Below are positions 12,828 through 20,516 of a stretch of DNA of 30,620 bases, in pieces. The DNA comes from a virus. The stretch's first letter is position 1. The number at the start of each line of letters is the position of its first letter. The stretch covers positions 1 to 30,620 of the IMG/VR virus record IMGVR_UViG_3300005827_000109; one strand, 5' to 3'. Under the pieces are notes generated by a model that did not search any database, was not told the origin of the DNA, and saw only the letters and a program-made list of their open reading frames with translations. A program made the translations under genes and the position numbers.

Positions 12828-15521
12828 ATGGCTAACTTCATACCTGAGAAACATTCCGATCTTGAATCCCCAAACGAAGTAACTGACGTTCAACATTTAA
12901 CTGCCGCTGAAAAAGCATCTATCACTAATCATGCGGGGCTTAATCTCGGTGCTTTGAACTCTTACGGCCTTGCCCTTTCCCCCACCCTATCTACCCCATA
13001 TTATGTCGGTCAGACATTTTGGGATGTTGATAATCAGTGTCCAGCTACGGTTATGTCGATAGATGGTGGTGGAAACATCACCTCTCTTTATCAGCATGGT
13101 CAAGAGATGCCGATGTACTGGACGAATGATGATGGTACGACGCATGTTAATGGAACAGTTACTTATATTTATGGCGGTACTGGCAAGAGATCAAAGGTCA
13201 AGAGAGCCTCGGCTGCTGCTGAGTCAACGTCTTACGTTATTGCCGTTGCTACGGTAGATGTGACTGCGGGAAATCCAGGGAAATATACCACCTTTGGAAA
13301 TGTGACCGACATACCGGCTGCGAATATTATCTGCTCCACTGATAACGAAGCCGATTGGACTGAGAACAAATCGGTTTTCCTATCAACTGAATCTGGTAAA
13401 ATGACGGTCAATCGTCCGGTGGCTCCGAATCACGGTGCGTTTATAGGAACCATCACTGAGCGCACCGGCAACGGGGTGGGACTCAAAATCACCTTAATGG
13501 TGAATCCTAAATCTGGATATGAGTTAGGTGAACTCCACGATATTGATACCACCAAAAGCAAAACCACTCCGGTTGATGCAGACGCACTATTGCTACAGGA
13601 CTCTGAAGATTCGTCTATCTGGAAAAAGCTGTCGTGGGCTAATATTAAAGCAACACTCAAGTCTTATTTTGATGATTTATATTCAATACTCGTTACTGAA
13701 TTGAAATCACCAGCAGGTTACGTTAATCGTTCTGAATCGACCCTTTCCTACAACTCAGGGACAAGAACAATAACACTCACAGTACCTACAACGACTAAGG
13801 TTTGCGTCCAAGGGGTTGAGAAAACCGTTACTACTGATTCGGTTCAGCACGATAATACTGTCGGTATACACTACGCCTACATAGATACAACGCCGAACCT
13901 AGTTGTTCCTTCCCCGTCAACTACAGCGTGGAACATCCTTGCTGGTGACGGACTTACCGCTACGGCCTATTGGAACGGCACAAAGGGTGTTGTCTGTGAC
14001 GAGCGACACGGTATCCGTGATCTTGCCTTGCATAAGCGTTTGCATGGTGGCGAAGGGGCAATATACGACTCAAGTTATGGTGGCGGCGCAATAACTGCTG
14101 CTGATGGCTCTTCGTTCTCAATGAATCGTTGTCGGTTCTTTGATGAGGACATTCCCCATGACTCAGGAAACGATACTCATACTACCGCTAACGTCTGGTG
14201 GCGTAATGCAGTAAGCCCAGAAGTCTGGACATGGGATGATGTGGCCGCTGCTGATTATCGCAAAATGAATGGGGCGATCATCCAGTATGACAATGGTGGC
14301 GTTCTCACTGATCTGCCAGACGGGTACTACTGCAACTATTATATGTGGCAGACAAACATTGTAGGTATGCCTATCATCGTTACTGTAGGCCAAAACATAT
14401 TCAGCACCGATGCCGACGCTATGGCGGGTTTACCTCCAGCTCTACCTATTGGTCAAGAAGCTATAGTCCTTCACAGATTCACATATCAAAGGGTTGGTTC
14501 AGTTACCAACTATATTCGCAGAACTGACTGGCGGGGCATTTCAAGATTCCAGATACCGCCTTCTGTGTCTGTTGCAGTATCCCAATTAAGCCTCAATGCT
14601 TTTCCGTCTGCTATAGACACCACCCTCGCCACTATTGGGGCAGTAACAGGAGTAGTTGGTAACTTAGTTGTTGATGATGGTACTTATTTAATAGTAACAG
14701 AATCAGCAGGAACGAATCCAGCCGCTATTAGATTTACCCTAAAGATACCCGTTGATGGTGCTGTATCATCATTAATGACTAACGGTAGATATGCCGGTTC
14801 TGCTTCACACGAAGTTGGAATATATCTGGCTTTGCAAGGTTCTGTTTCCTTGTCACAAGCTGTTACAGTTGGTGCTGACAATGCCTATTGGGGTTATGTA
14901 GGTAACTTCAACAAGAACACAACCACCGATGCTACTCAGGAATTTCCACTTACAGATGCATCTCATCGTAATGCTGGTTTTTTGTATGTTCGATACCAAC
15001 ACAATAATCAGGTTGGTATCGGTACGCACCAATTGTTACTTGATAAAGTCATGGTTGAGTATCAATCCCAGGGTTTGCTTGCTTCAAGGGTAGCAGCAAC
15101 CCCTGCTGGAAATCTCGCGGGTGCTACGGTTGAGGCTCAGTTATACGAGTTGGATGCTGAAAAAGCATCCACTGCTTCACTAAAGTATGAAATTACCTAC
15201 TCCAAAAACGGAGTGTTATCTGCATCAACTGGCAATATTAGAAGGTATATAACAGAAGCAGGAACTATACAGAGTGGTTCAAACGTCAGTATTGCTTCTG
15301 TGGGTACTGCTCCAACTGGTTCGGCTATTGCGCTGGTATTGAAAAAGAACGGTTCGTCAATAGCAACTGCAAGTATCTCTGCCGGTAGTAATACAGCGAC
15401 ATGGAGTTTCACAAATACTACACTTGCGGCGGGGGACTACTTGACGATGGATGTATCTTCTGTTGGGTCAACTGTTGCAGGTTCAGACCTGTTTTCAACA
15501 ATTAAAGTTTTGAAGTCATAA
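12828..15521 (+). CDS. Large fibre-like virion protein
   Basis: This 897-residue protein is probably a trimeric fibre or surface appendage. It starts ANFIPEKHSDLESPNEVTDV, followed by LTAAEKASITNHAG, a type of helper segment seen at the start of phage fibres. The middle has many Thr/Val/Gly beta stretches and two aromatic-rich blocks (VWWRNAVSPEVWTWDD, DGYYCNYYMWQTN) that could bind sugars. The last 150 residues are a Ser/Thr/Ala-rich beta domain (SIATASISAGSNTATWSFTN). ATG 12828 is chosen because GGGGG lies eight bases before it. It sits on the head side of the gene order, so it could be a head fibre or a tail fibre displaced from the tip genes. Confidence 0.75.
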   Translation: MANFIPEKHSDLESPNEVTDVQHLTAAEKASITNHAGLNLGALNSYGLALSPTLSTPYYVGQTFWDVDNQCPATVMSIDGGGNITSLYQHGQEMPMYWTNDDGTTHVNGTVTYIYGGTGKRSKVKRASAAAESTSYVIAVATVDVTAGNPGKYTTFGNVTDIPAANIICSTDNEADWTENKSVFLSTESGKMTVNRPVAPNHGAFIGTITERTGNGVGLKITLMVNPKSGYELGELHDIDTTKSKTTPVDADALLLQDSEDSSIWKKLSWANIKATLKSYFDDLYSILVTELKSPAGYVNRSESTLSYNSGTRTITLTVPTTTKVCVQGVEKTVTTDSVQHDNTVGIHYAYIDTTPNLVVPSPSTTAWNILAGDGLTATAYWNGTKGVVCDERHGIRDLALHKRLHGGEGAIYDSSYGGGAITAADGSSFSMNRCRFFDEDIPHDSGNDTHTTANVWWRNAVSPEVWTWDDVAAADYRKMNGAIIQYDNGGVLTDLPDGYYCNYYMWQTNIVGMPIIVTVGQNIFSTDADAMAGLPPALPIGQEAIVLHRFTYQRVGSVTNYIRRTDWRGISRFQIPPSVSVAVSQLSLNAFPSAIDTTLATIGAVTGVVGNLVVDDGTYLIVTESAGTNPAAIRFTLKIPVDGAVSSLMTNGRYAGSASHEVGIYLALQGSVSLSQAVTVGADNAYWGYVGNFNKNTTTDATQEFPLTDASHRNAGFLYVRYQHNNQVGIGTHQLLLDKVMVEYQSQGLLASRVAATPAGNLAGATVEAQLYELDAEKASTASLKYEITYSKNGVLSASTGNIRRYITEAGTIQSGSNVSIASVGTAPTGSAIALVLKKNGSSIATASISAGSNTATWSFTNTTLAAGDYLTMDVSSVGSTVAGSDLFSTIKVLKS

Positions 15522-15530
15522 GGAGTTATT

Positions 15531-15710
15531 ATGAGAAGATTCATCATACCAATGCCAGCAGATCAGACATCGGCAACATTTGTGGAGTGGGCATCGTCTT
15601 ACTGTGATGCTGATAATTCGATATACAGAAATTCAGATGGCAATATTGTAGTAGATACTATGGGCAACTGTACTGCCCATGATGCTGTGGAGGTTGAGTA
15701 TGTACTGTAA
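15531..15710 (+). CDS. Small protein, unknown function
   Basis: This 59-residue protein (MRRFIIPMPADQTSATFVEW...) follows the large fibre-like gene after nine bases, with AAGGAG placed well before ATG 15531. It is acidic with two cysteines and no membrane segment. Its end overlaps the next gene by 11 bases. It could be an accessory or capping piece of the fibre, judged by position only. Confidence 0.65.
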   Translation: MRRFIIPMPADQTSATFVEWASSYCDADNSIYRNSDGNIVVDTMGNCTAHDAVEVEYVL

Positions 15711-16629
15711 ATATGCGTGGAATGCAGGGGCAACAGCAGCTAATGTTCTGGCCGATATTACGGCTATTTTAACCGGCACTACAGACAAAACTGGCCTTTC
15801 TGCCTCCTGTGACCAGACAAATACAAACATTATTTCCACCATAGCGGCTGGTTGGGAACTCTATGACGATACAGCTGGCACTAATAGAAAATGTGTAAGA
15901 ACAGCAATTCATGACGATGTTACTAATTATCTATATGTCACTGTGGATACCAACACAGCAAATAAAATACTTATCGCTGCGTTTGAGTCGTGGAATGCCT
16001 CAACTAACACTGGAACAAACCAAGTAGCATCGAGCGACACAAACAACTATATAACAGTAGCTTTGGCCTCTGCTGGTTATGTTTTATTTTTTGCTACTCC
16101 GAAAGGACTTGGCTTTACAACATCAGCAGGTGGAACAGGTGTTGGTAATTGTGTATTTTTCTGTCAAAGGACAAGAAAATCCGCGTGGGATACTGTCGCG
16201 AATGGATACCCCCCGATAGCGGCTTGGTGGTCACGTGGAGCAAATCTCTATTTGATTGCCGGTATACGTGCATTGAGCAATACTGGGTCTGACTTAGTAG
16301 GTACTGGTATAGTAATGGACTTACTCTCCCCTTGTTTCCGTATGGTCTATAATGTAGCTGGACTTTCCGGTGTAACACCATCAACGGCATTTCCAGACGC
16401 TAACAAAACCAAGAAATACGGTCTGTTTGATATTAGTATTACAGGCAGCACTGGTAGTTCTGCAACCGCTACTATCGGTAATGTAGGTGGTAGTGTATCT
16501 GAGCTTAATGACATTTGGTTCCTCGGCACAATAGCAGCTACTCACGAAATATCAGAAATAATATGTAATGGTAAAACGTATGTAGTATGGGTATTGGGAA
16601 ACACTAAATACGCAATACGCAAGGGATAA
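15700..16629 (+). CDS. Virion surface protein, unknown fold
   Basis: This 309-residue protein is rich in Thr, Ala, Asn and Gly. It starts YCKYAWNAGATAANVLADIT, has GWELYDDTAGTNRKCVRTAI near residue 50 and an aromatic block (YPPIAAWWSRGANLYLIAGI) near residue 180, and ends in a WVLGNTKYAIRKG motif. ATG 15700 has GGAGG six bases upstream; an earlier in-frame ATG at 15679 lacks such a site. Composition and place among fibre-like genes suggest a particle-surface protein. I do not recognise a family. Confidence 0.7.
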   Translation: MYCKYAWNAGATAANVLADITAILTGTTDKTGLSASCDQTNTNIISTIAAGWELYDDTAGTNRKCVRTAIHDDVTNYLYVTVDTNTANKILIAAFESWNASTNTGTNQVASSDTNNYITVALASAGYVLFFATPKGLGFTTSAGGTGVGNCVFFCQRTRKSAWDTVANGYPPIAAWWSRGANLYLIAGIRALSNTGSDLVGTGIVMDLLSPCFRMVYNVAGLSGVTPSTAFPDANKTKKYGLFDISITGSTGSSATATIGNVGGSVSELNDIWFLGTIAATHEISEIICNGKTYVVWVLGNTKYAIRKG

Positions 16630-16632
16630 ATA

Positions 16633-16995
16633 ATGGCTCTATTAAGTATATATTCCACAGGCACAGCTTCTGTTTCGGCAGGAACTAAGGATGTTACAAT
16701 ATCTGGCGGCACTGTAACCGCAGCAGATACAGTTGGGAATCTATTTACGACTGACGGAGGTGCTACTAATTATCTGATCGCTGCGTGGGTGGATACAACA
16801 CACTTTACGCTACAGGATAATCATGTTGCAGGGGCGTCTGGGGCTGCATTTATAATCCACGGTGCGATTGTTATAGATAATACGGCTTTACCTAATATGA
16901 GTATTTCACAATCAAATATAACAACAAATAATGAAAACAACGAAATGACAAATTATTGGATAATCCAAGAAGGGGCAGCCGAAGGGTGGGGGTAG
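16633..16995 (+). CDS. Small beta-rich virion-block protein
   Basis: This 120-residue protein has a first half of short beta repeats (SAGTKDVTISGGTVTAADTV) and a C-terminal part rich in Asn and Ser (SISQSNITTNNENNEMTNYW). It starts three bases after the previous stop; the site AAGGGAT before it is weak but close. GGGTGGGGGTAG at its 3' end doubles as the ribosome binding site of the broken small gene that follows. Function unknown, probably structural. Confidence 0.7.
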   Translation: MALLSIYSTGTASVSAGTKDVTISGGTVTAADTVGNLFTTDGGATNYLIAAWVDTTHFTLQDNHVAGASGAAFIIHGAIVIDNTALPNMSISQSNITTNNENNEMTNYWIIQEGAAEGWG

Positions 16996-16996
16996 A

Positions 16997-17161
16997 ATGT
17001 CGTACACTCTGGTATTCACATTATGATAGATCGGTGTGATTGCATGTCTTGTCCTATTGTTATATTCAGATGAAGAGGGTTTTAACAAAATATTCTTCTG
17101 GCAAAAGAACCATTGTCAGGAGTCCATTGAGTCTGACGAAGGGAAAGATAAACTCCATTAA
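16997..17161 (+). pseudogene. Small membrane protein gene cut by TGA TAG
   Basis: ATG 16997 is well placed behind GTGGGGGTAGA and reads MSYTLVFTL, then meets two stops in a row, TGA (17024-17026) and TAG (17027-17029). The same frame then goes on as IGVIACLVLLLYSDEEGFNK and a charged tail to TAA 17159-17161. The two parts together make one membrane helix with a cytoplasmic tail, so the stops seem to have broken a small gene. A GTG at 17036 could start a 41-residue remnant, but has no clear ribosome binding site. Confidence 0.5.
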
Positions 17162-17172
17162 CGGGGGCTAAT

Positions 17173-17754
17173 ATGCAGGGTATTATAGGAACAAACCTTT
17201 TTGATGTAAAGTTCCCCGCTTCCAAAGCAGGGTTATCCACTGTAGGCTACACTTTATTAAACGCAGACGGCACTGAATATACCGCTCGAACTGTAACCAG
17301 TGTTATAGATCAAGGGTATGGAGCGTACAATGTCGAAGTGGTGTTCGCTTCACCCTGGATGGGGATGATTATTTGGGATACAGGGGACGTTGATATAAAA
17401 AGAGCTACCGAGGGTATTAATATAGTCGCAGGGGCATCTGTAGATGTAAATGCCGTCGCTACAGCGGTAGACGTATTGCTCAGTACCAATCATGGATCGG
17501 GTAGTTGGGGTAGTGACGCGGTAGTTTCTCCTGTACCGGTAAAATTTACTGTGGAATATGGTGAAAAATTACTTGACGGGGTTGCTGTATATGTTACAAC
17601 CGATGTTGAGGGATTATCTGTCGTAGCGGGGCCATTTGTTACAGATGCTTTTGGTAATGTGACTTTCTTACTTGATCCTGGTACATACTATGTCTGGAAG
17701 CAATTAAGCGGTTATAATTTCACAAATCCTGAAACGGTGACGGTGACTGTATGA
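17173..17754 (+). CDS. Virion protein with a C-terminal Ig-like domain
   Basis: This 193-residue protein seems to have two parts. Residues 1-85 are a beta-rich unit (FDVKFPASKAGLSTVGYTLL, later SPWMGMIIWDTGD). After a linker with AVDVLLSTNHGSGSW, residues 118-193 look like an Ig-like or carboxypeptidase-regulatory-type domain (DGVAVYVTTDVEG, TDAFGNVTFLLDPGTYYVWK). Ig-like domains on phage particles often bind carbohydrate weakly. ACGGGGGCTA precedes the start. Its end overlaps the connector gene by four bases, so it is the last gene of the accessory block. Confidence 0.75.
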   Translation: MQGIIGTNLFDVKFPASKAGLSTVGYTLLNADGTEYTARTVTSVIDQGYGAYNVEVVFASPWMGMIIWDTGDVDIKRATEGINIVAGASVDVNAVATAVDVLLSTNHGSGSWGSDAVVSPVPVKFTVEYGEKLLDGVAVYVTTDVEGLSVVAGPFVTDAFGNVTFLLDPGTYYVWKQLSGYNFTNPETVTVTV

Positions 17755-18356
17755 ATGTTGTAATAAATGCGACTCCCGCATACGCTCCGGTAGAACCGAT
17801 AACTCTATCGGACGTTGAGGCTCAGACACGAATAACCGATCTGTCTGGTGAAGCTGAAATCATCGAGGCTTTTATAAAAGCGGTGCGACTTCGCGCAGAA
17901 GCCATTACTCGTAGGGCTTTGGTAATTCAGAGTAAGATTAAGGTTCTCGACGCATTTCCTCTAGGTCGTGAAATTATAGAATTATCTGATCCACCATTAC
18001 GCTCGGTAGAAGCCATTACATACGTCGATACAGACGGTGTTACGCAAACATTATCACCCTCAACGTATCGGGTGGTTTTTGATAAATGTGATCCGGTTCA
18101 ACCTTCGTGCATTATTCCGATGAACGGTCAAAATTGGCCGGTTGCGCTGAATGACAAGGCTGTTGTCGAGATCGTCTATACTTGTGGGTATGAGTCGATG
18201 GATGTTCCGGCTCCGATAAAGCAATGGATGCTTTTGAATGTGGCGACTCTTTATGAGAACAGAGAATTGATCGCAATCGGTAATAGATTTTCTATGGTCG
18301 AGCTTTCTACATTGGCAGATCCGTTGCTTGAAAATTACAGGGTGTATAAGTTTTGA
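17751..18356 (+). CDS. Head-tail connector protein (HK97 gp6-like)
   Basis: This 201-residue protein should form the ring below the portal. It begins with PVEPITLSDVEAQTRI, followed by EAEIIEAFIKAVRLRAEAIT, a helix-first layout typical of the gp6-like/phiE125 gp8 group, and later LSDPPLRSVEAITYVDTDGV and VEIVYTCGYE, then PAPIKQWMLLNVATLYENRE. The residues after residue 180 are a short tail. It is coupled by ATGA to the gene before and by TTGA to the head-closure gene after it, which fits the normal head-tail gene order. Confidence 0.85.
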   Translation: MNVVINATPAYAPVEPITLSDVEAQTRITDLSGEAEIIEAFIKAVRLRAEAITRRALVIQSKIKVLDAFPLGREIIELSDPPLRSVEAITYVDTDGVTQTLSPSTYRVVFDKCDPVQPSCIIPMNGQNWPVALNDKAVVEIVYTCGYESMDVPAPIKQWMLLNVATLYENRELIAIGNRFSMVELSTLADPLLENYRVYKF

Positions 18357-18679
18357 GAGCCGGTACGCTTCGACATAAGGTACGAATTGAAGTTCCGGTT
18401 GTAATTAAGGCCGCGTCGGGATCACCGACAACCTCATGGCAATTGTGGCGCGAGGTTTTTGCTAATATCGAAACGCTGAAGGGTTACGAGCGGCAAGCTG
18501 TTAATGCTTCTTGGCCTGGGGTAGACGGTAGAATAACGATTCGATATGTTGCCGGTTTGTTGCCTACAATGAGAATTGTTCACGATGATAAAATATATTC
18601 GATCATCTGGATCAACGATATTGACGAGCGGCATAGAGAAGTTGAGATAATGACTCAACAAGGAGTCAAACCTTCGTGA
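18353..18679 (+). CDS. Head closure / head-tail adaptor protein
   Basis: This 108-residue protein fits the SPP1 gp16 / PF05521 group that closes the head after packaging. It starts MRAGTLRHKVRIEVPV, continues WQLWREVFANIETLKGYE, and ends with the typical KIYSIIWINDIDERHREVEI. The start is a TTG (18353) overlapping the previous TGA, with AGGGTG eight bases before it; the conserved RAGTLRHKV begins at residue 2, so no other start fits. Three linked genes use near-identical overlap coupling here. Confidence 0.88.
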   Translation: MRAGTLRHKVRIEVPVVIKAASGSPTTSWQLWREVFANIETLKGYERQAVNASWPGVDGRITIRYVAGLLPTMRIVHDDKIYSIIWINDIDERHREVEIMTQQGVKPS

Positions 18680-19101
18680 GAACGGACGAATCTTTATATG
18701 CTATATTGGAACCTGTTTTCGGTACTGAGTTATATCCTATTCATCATCCTGATCCTGATGGTCTTAGGGGTAGCGTTTCTGATCTATTTGCTACTTATAC
18801 TCAAATCGGCGGCCAGATGTTTGATGTTCTTCGAGGGGAAGGTGGTATAGATAGGGTTCGTTATCAGATTTCAATTTTCGGGATAGATTACGAACAGGTT
18901 AAACAAAAAGAAACCGCAGCAAGAGCGGCATTGTCTGCTGCTAATGACGCTGCAAATGCTTTAATTGATTCGGGTGAAGATGTATACAACACCCCTGGTT
19001 GTCAGATTAATATTTCGGGTTCGGTTCCGTTGTACGGGTATGAAAACGATACAAAACGCTATAGCTGTTTCATGGATTATTATCTTTGGGAAAAACTTTA
19101 A
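18676..19101 (+). CDS. Tail terminator-like protein (DUF3168 type)
   Basis: This 141-residue protein probably caps the tail tube and joins it to the head. Features are the N-terminal ESLYAILEPVFGTELYPIHH, a strand YTQIGGQMFDVLRGEGGIDR, YQISIFGIDYEQVKQ, a long helix with AARAALSAANDAANALID, and a last strand YSCFMDYYLWEK. This pattern fits DUF3168 proteins. The start is GTG 18676, overlapping the previous stop, with AAGGAG about 11 bases upstream. Confidence 0.85.
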   Translation: MRTDESLYAILEPVFGTELYPIHHPDPDGLRGSVSDLFATYTQIGGQMFDVLRGEGGIDRVRYQISIFGIDYEQVKQKETAARAALSAANDAANALIDSGEDVYNTPGCQINISGSVPLYGYENDTKRYSCFMDYYLWEKL

Positions 19102-19138
19102 CTTCGGTTAAATATCAAATTTGTAAAAGGAGTACATC

Positions 19139-19777
19139 ATGGCAAGTGGAGCTATTTCGGCACAAGGTTCAAAGGTTTATATCGCTACAGGTACGGGTGG
19201 TGCTGCTACCGTTACGGGTATTAGCAAAGCGTTCAAAGCGGAAGTAACTGCATCAAATACGCTTGCAAAAGGGGATCGAGTAACATTCGGTTCTGTTGGG
19301 GGTATGACTGAGATCAATACTCTCGTCGGAACTGTTCTCGCTGCTACGGGATCGGCGTTTGTAGTTGATATTGATACCCGTGCTTTCACGAGCTACACAA
19401 GTGGGGGTACTGCAACTCCTGTAACATTTACACAGATCAAAGAAGTTAAAGACTTTAAACCTTCGGGCGCACAGGTCAGCAAGATTGACGTTACCAATCT
19501 CGACAGCGCAGCCAAAGAGTATGTTGCCGGTCTGGTTGACAACGGGGATTTCTCTATGTCTGTCAACTATGTTGCTAACGATCCTGGTCAGGCTGCTGCA
19601 AAAACTGCATTTGAATCATCTCTCACCAAAACATTCAAAATCGTCGCTCCGAACAACGATACATTCACGTTCAGCGCGTTTGTAATGAAGTTCCCCGAAG
19701 TACCTTCGGGAGCGGTTGACGGGGTTCTGATGGGAGATATGAGCGTCCAGATTACCGGCGCGGTAACATTGTCGTAA
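19139..19777 (+). CDS. Major tail protein (tail tube)
   Basis: This 212-residue protein is the likely tube subunit. The C-terminal 115 residues hold the typical core: IKEVKDFKPSGAQVSKIDV, then LDSAAKEYVAGLVDNGDFSM near residue 130, and the strand FSAFVMKFPEVPSG. The first 95 residues include an inserted small beta segment (KGDRVTFGSVGGMTEINTLV) resembling a barrel. AAAGGAGTACATC is a strong ribosome binding site, and a GNRA-capped hairpin follows the stop, as expected for a heavily made protein. Confidence 0.88.
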   Translation: MASGAISAQGSKVYIATGTGGAATVTGISKAFKAEVTASNTLAKGDRVTFGSVGGMTEINTLVGTVLAATGSAFVVDIDTRAFTSYTSGGTATPVTFTQIKEVKDFKPSGAQVSKIDVTNLDSAAKEYVAGLVDNGDFSMSVNYVANDPGQAAAKTAFESSLTKTFKIVAPNNDTFTFSAFVMKFPEVPSGAVDGVLMGDMSVQITGAVTLS

Positions 19778-19785
19778 TTTAAAAT

Positions 19786-19812
19786 CCCCGTACTGGAAAC
19801 GGTACGGGGTTT
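19786..19812 (+). terminator. GAAA-capped hairpin after the tail tube gene
   Basis: CCCCGTACTG (19786-19795) pairs with CGGTACGGGG (19800-19809) with one T-G wobble around a GAAA tetraloop, followed by TTT. It is likely a partial terminator that lowers output of the chaperone and tape measure genes relative to the tube. Confidence 0.75.
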
Positions 19813-19851
19813 CCTTCGGGAATATTTCAAGCGTCAGAAAGGCAAAACGCA

Positions 19852-20256
19852 ATGAGGGTGCTAAACAAAGAAGAATTTTTACAAGAGGTAAAACTGAAAA
19901 CCGAACAGGTTGAGGTTGGATCAAGCGTTGTGCTTGTTTCCGAAATGTCGGCTGCTGATCTTGTAGAGGTCAGAAAACGGGTTGAAAAAGAAGATGGTAA
20001 ACCGGATATGGATATATTCGATTTTTACATCTTGCTTTTTACAATCGTCAATCCTGATGGAACCCGTATGTTCTCCGATGATGAACTTGAAACGGTTAAG
20101 AACTTTCCACCGAAAGTAAAACGAAAACTTTGTGACGCAGCACTCCGGTTAAACGGTTTGTCAGGTGACGAGGGAAACGACTCAGGGGTAACAAGCGACG
20201 ACTCAATCTCTGGCGAATCGCAGTTGCCCTTGGATATAGACACCCCGACTTCTTAA
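19852..20256 (+). CDS. Tail assembly chaperone, short form (lambda G-like)
   Basis: This 134-residue protein corresponds to lambda gpG by position between the tube and tape measure genes. It is acidic and helical: NKEEFLQEVKLKTEQVEVG, MSAADLVEVRKRVEK, DIFDFYILLFTIVNPDGT and FPPKVKRKLCDAALRLNGLS. Its last 25 residues are a low-complexity acidic Ser/Asp stretch that overlaps the frame-shifted reading. It is the main product when ribosomes do not slip at 20172-20178. AAAGG precedes the ATG. It probably coats the tape measure protein during tail assembly. Confidence 0.85.
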   Translation: MRVLNKEEFLQEVKLKTEQVEVGSSVVLVSEMSAADLVEVRKRVEKEDGKPDMDIFDFYILLFTIVNPDGTRMFSDDELETVKNFPPKVKRKLCDAALRLNGLSGDEGNDSGVTSDDSISGESQLPLDIDTPTS

Positions 20257-20516
20257 TTGTAGGCATGACCGCAAGCCAGTTGGTTGAGCTTGAAGATTTT
20301 TACGCCATAGAGCCATTCGGAGAAATCCGGCACGAATTGCGTCACGGTCAACAAATGGCGTTAACTAAAAATCTAAATAGAGATGAAAAGAAAAGACCAA
20401 AACCATTTACTGCAATAGAGTGTATGAACTTCGTAGAGGTAGAAGAAGAACCGATTATTGAAGAAAGTCCAGAAGTTATTTCAAAACGTATCGCATCGGA
20501 GCTATTTCGACTATGA
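19852..20516 (+). CDS. Tail assembly chaperone, frameshifted long form (lambda GT-like)
   Basis: A -1 shift at 20172-20178 joins residues 1-109 of the short form to 112 residues read from 20178 to 20516, for 221 in total. The new part begins RLRGNKRRLNLWRIAVALGY, continues HPDFLIVGMTASQLVELEDF YAIEPFGE, and ends KRIASELFRL, matching the DUF4035-type T domain of other phages. The visible ATG at 20265 lies inside this domain, has no good ribosome binding site, and would cut off its conserved first helix, so independent translation is unlikely. The long form recruits tail tube protein in lambda; the same is inferred here. Confidence 0.85.
20172..20178 (+). other. -1 ribosomal frameshift slippery site GGGAAAC
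   Basis: The heptamer GGGAAAC is read G GGA AAC in the short-form frame, the X XXY YYZ form needed for a -1 slip. It differs by one base from lambda's GGGAAAG. The receiving frame has a TGA at 20166-20168 just upstream and is open to 20516, so the shift must happen after 20168, and this is a slippery heptamer of the correct phase shortly after that stop. Confidence 0.88.

Noticed and set aside
16997-17161. Stop-codon reassignment in this phage
   Set aside because: TAA, TGA and TAG all end well-supported genes here (for example 5466, 3360 and 3536), so the TGA TAG pair is better explained by gene decay.
20265-20516. Independent 83-residue gene starting at ATG 20265
   Set aside because: No good ribosome binding site precedes it and the T domain clearly begins about 30 residues earlier in the same frame, fitting the frameshift product.
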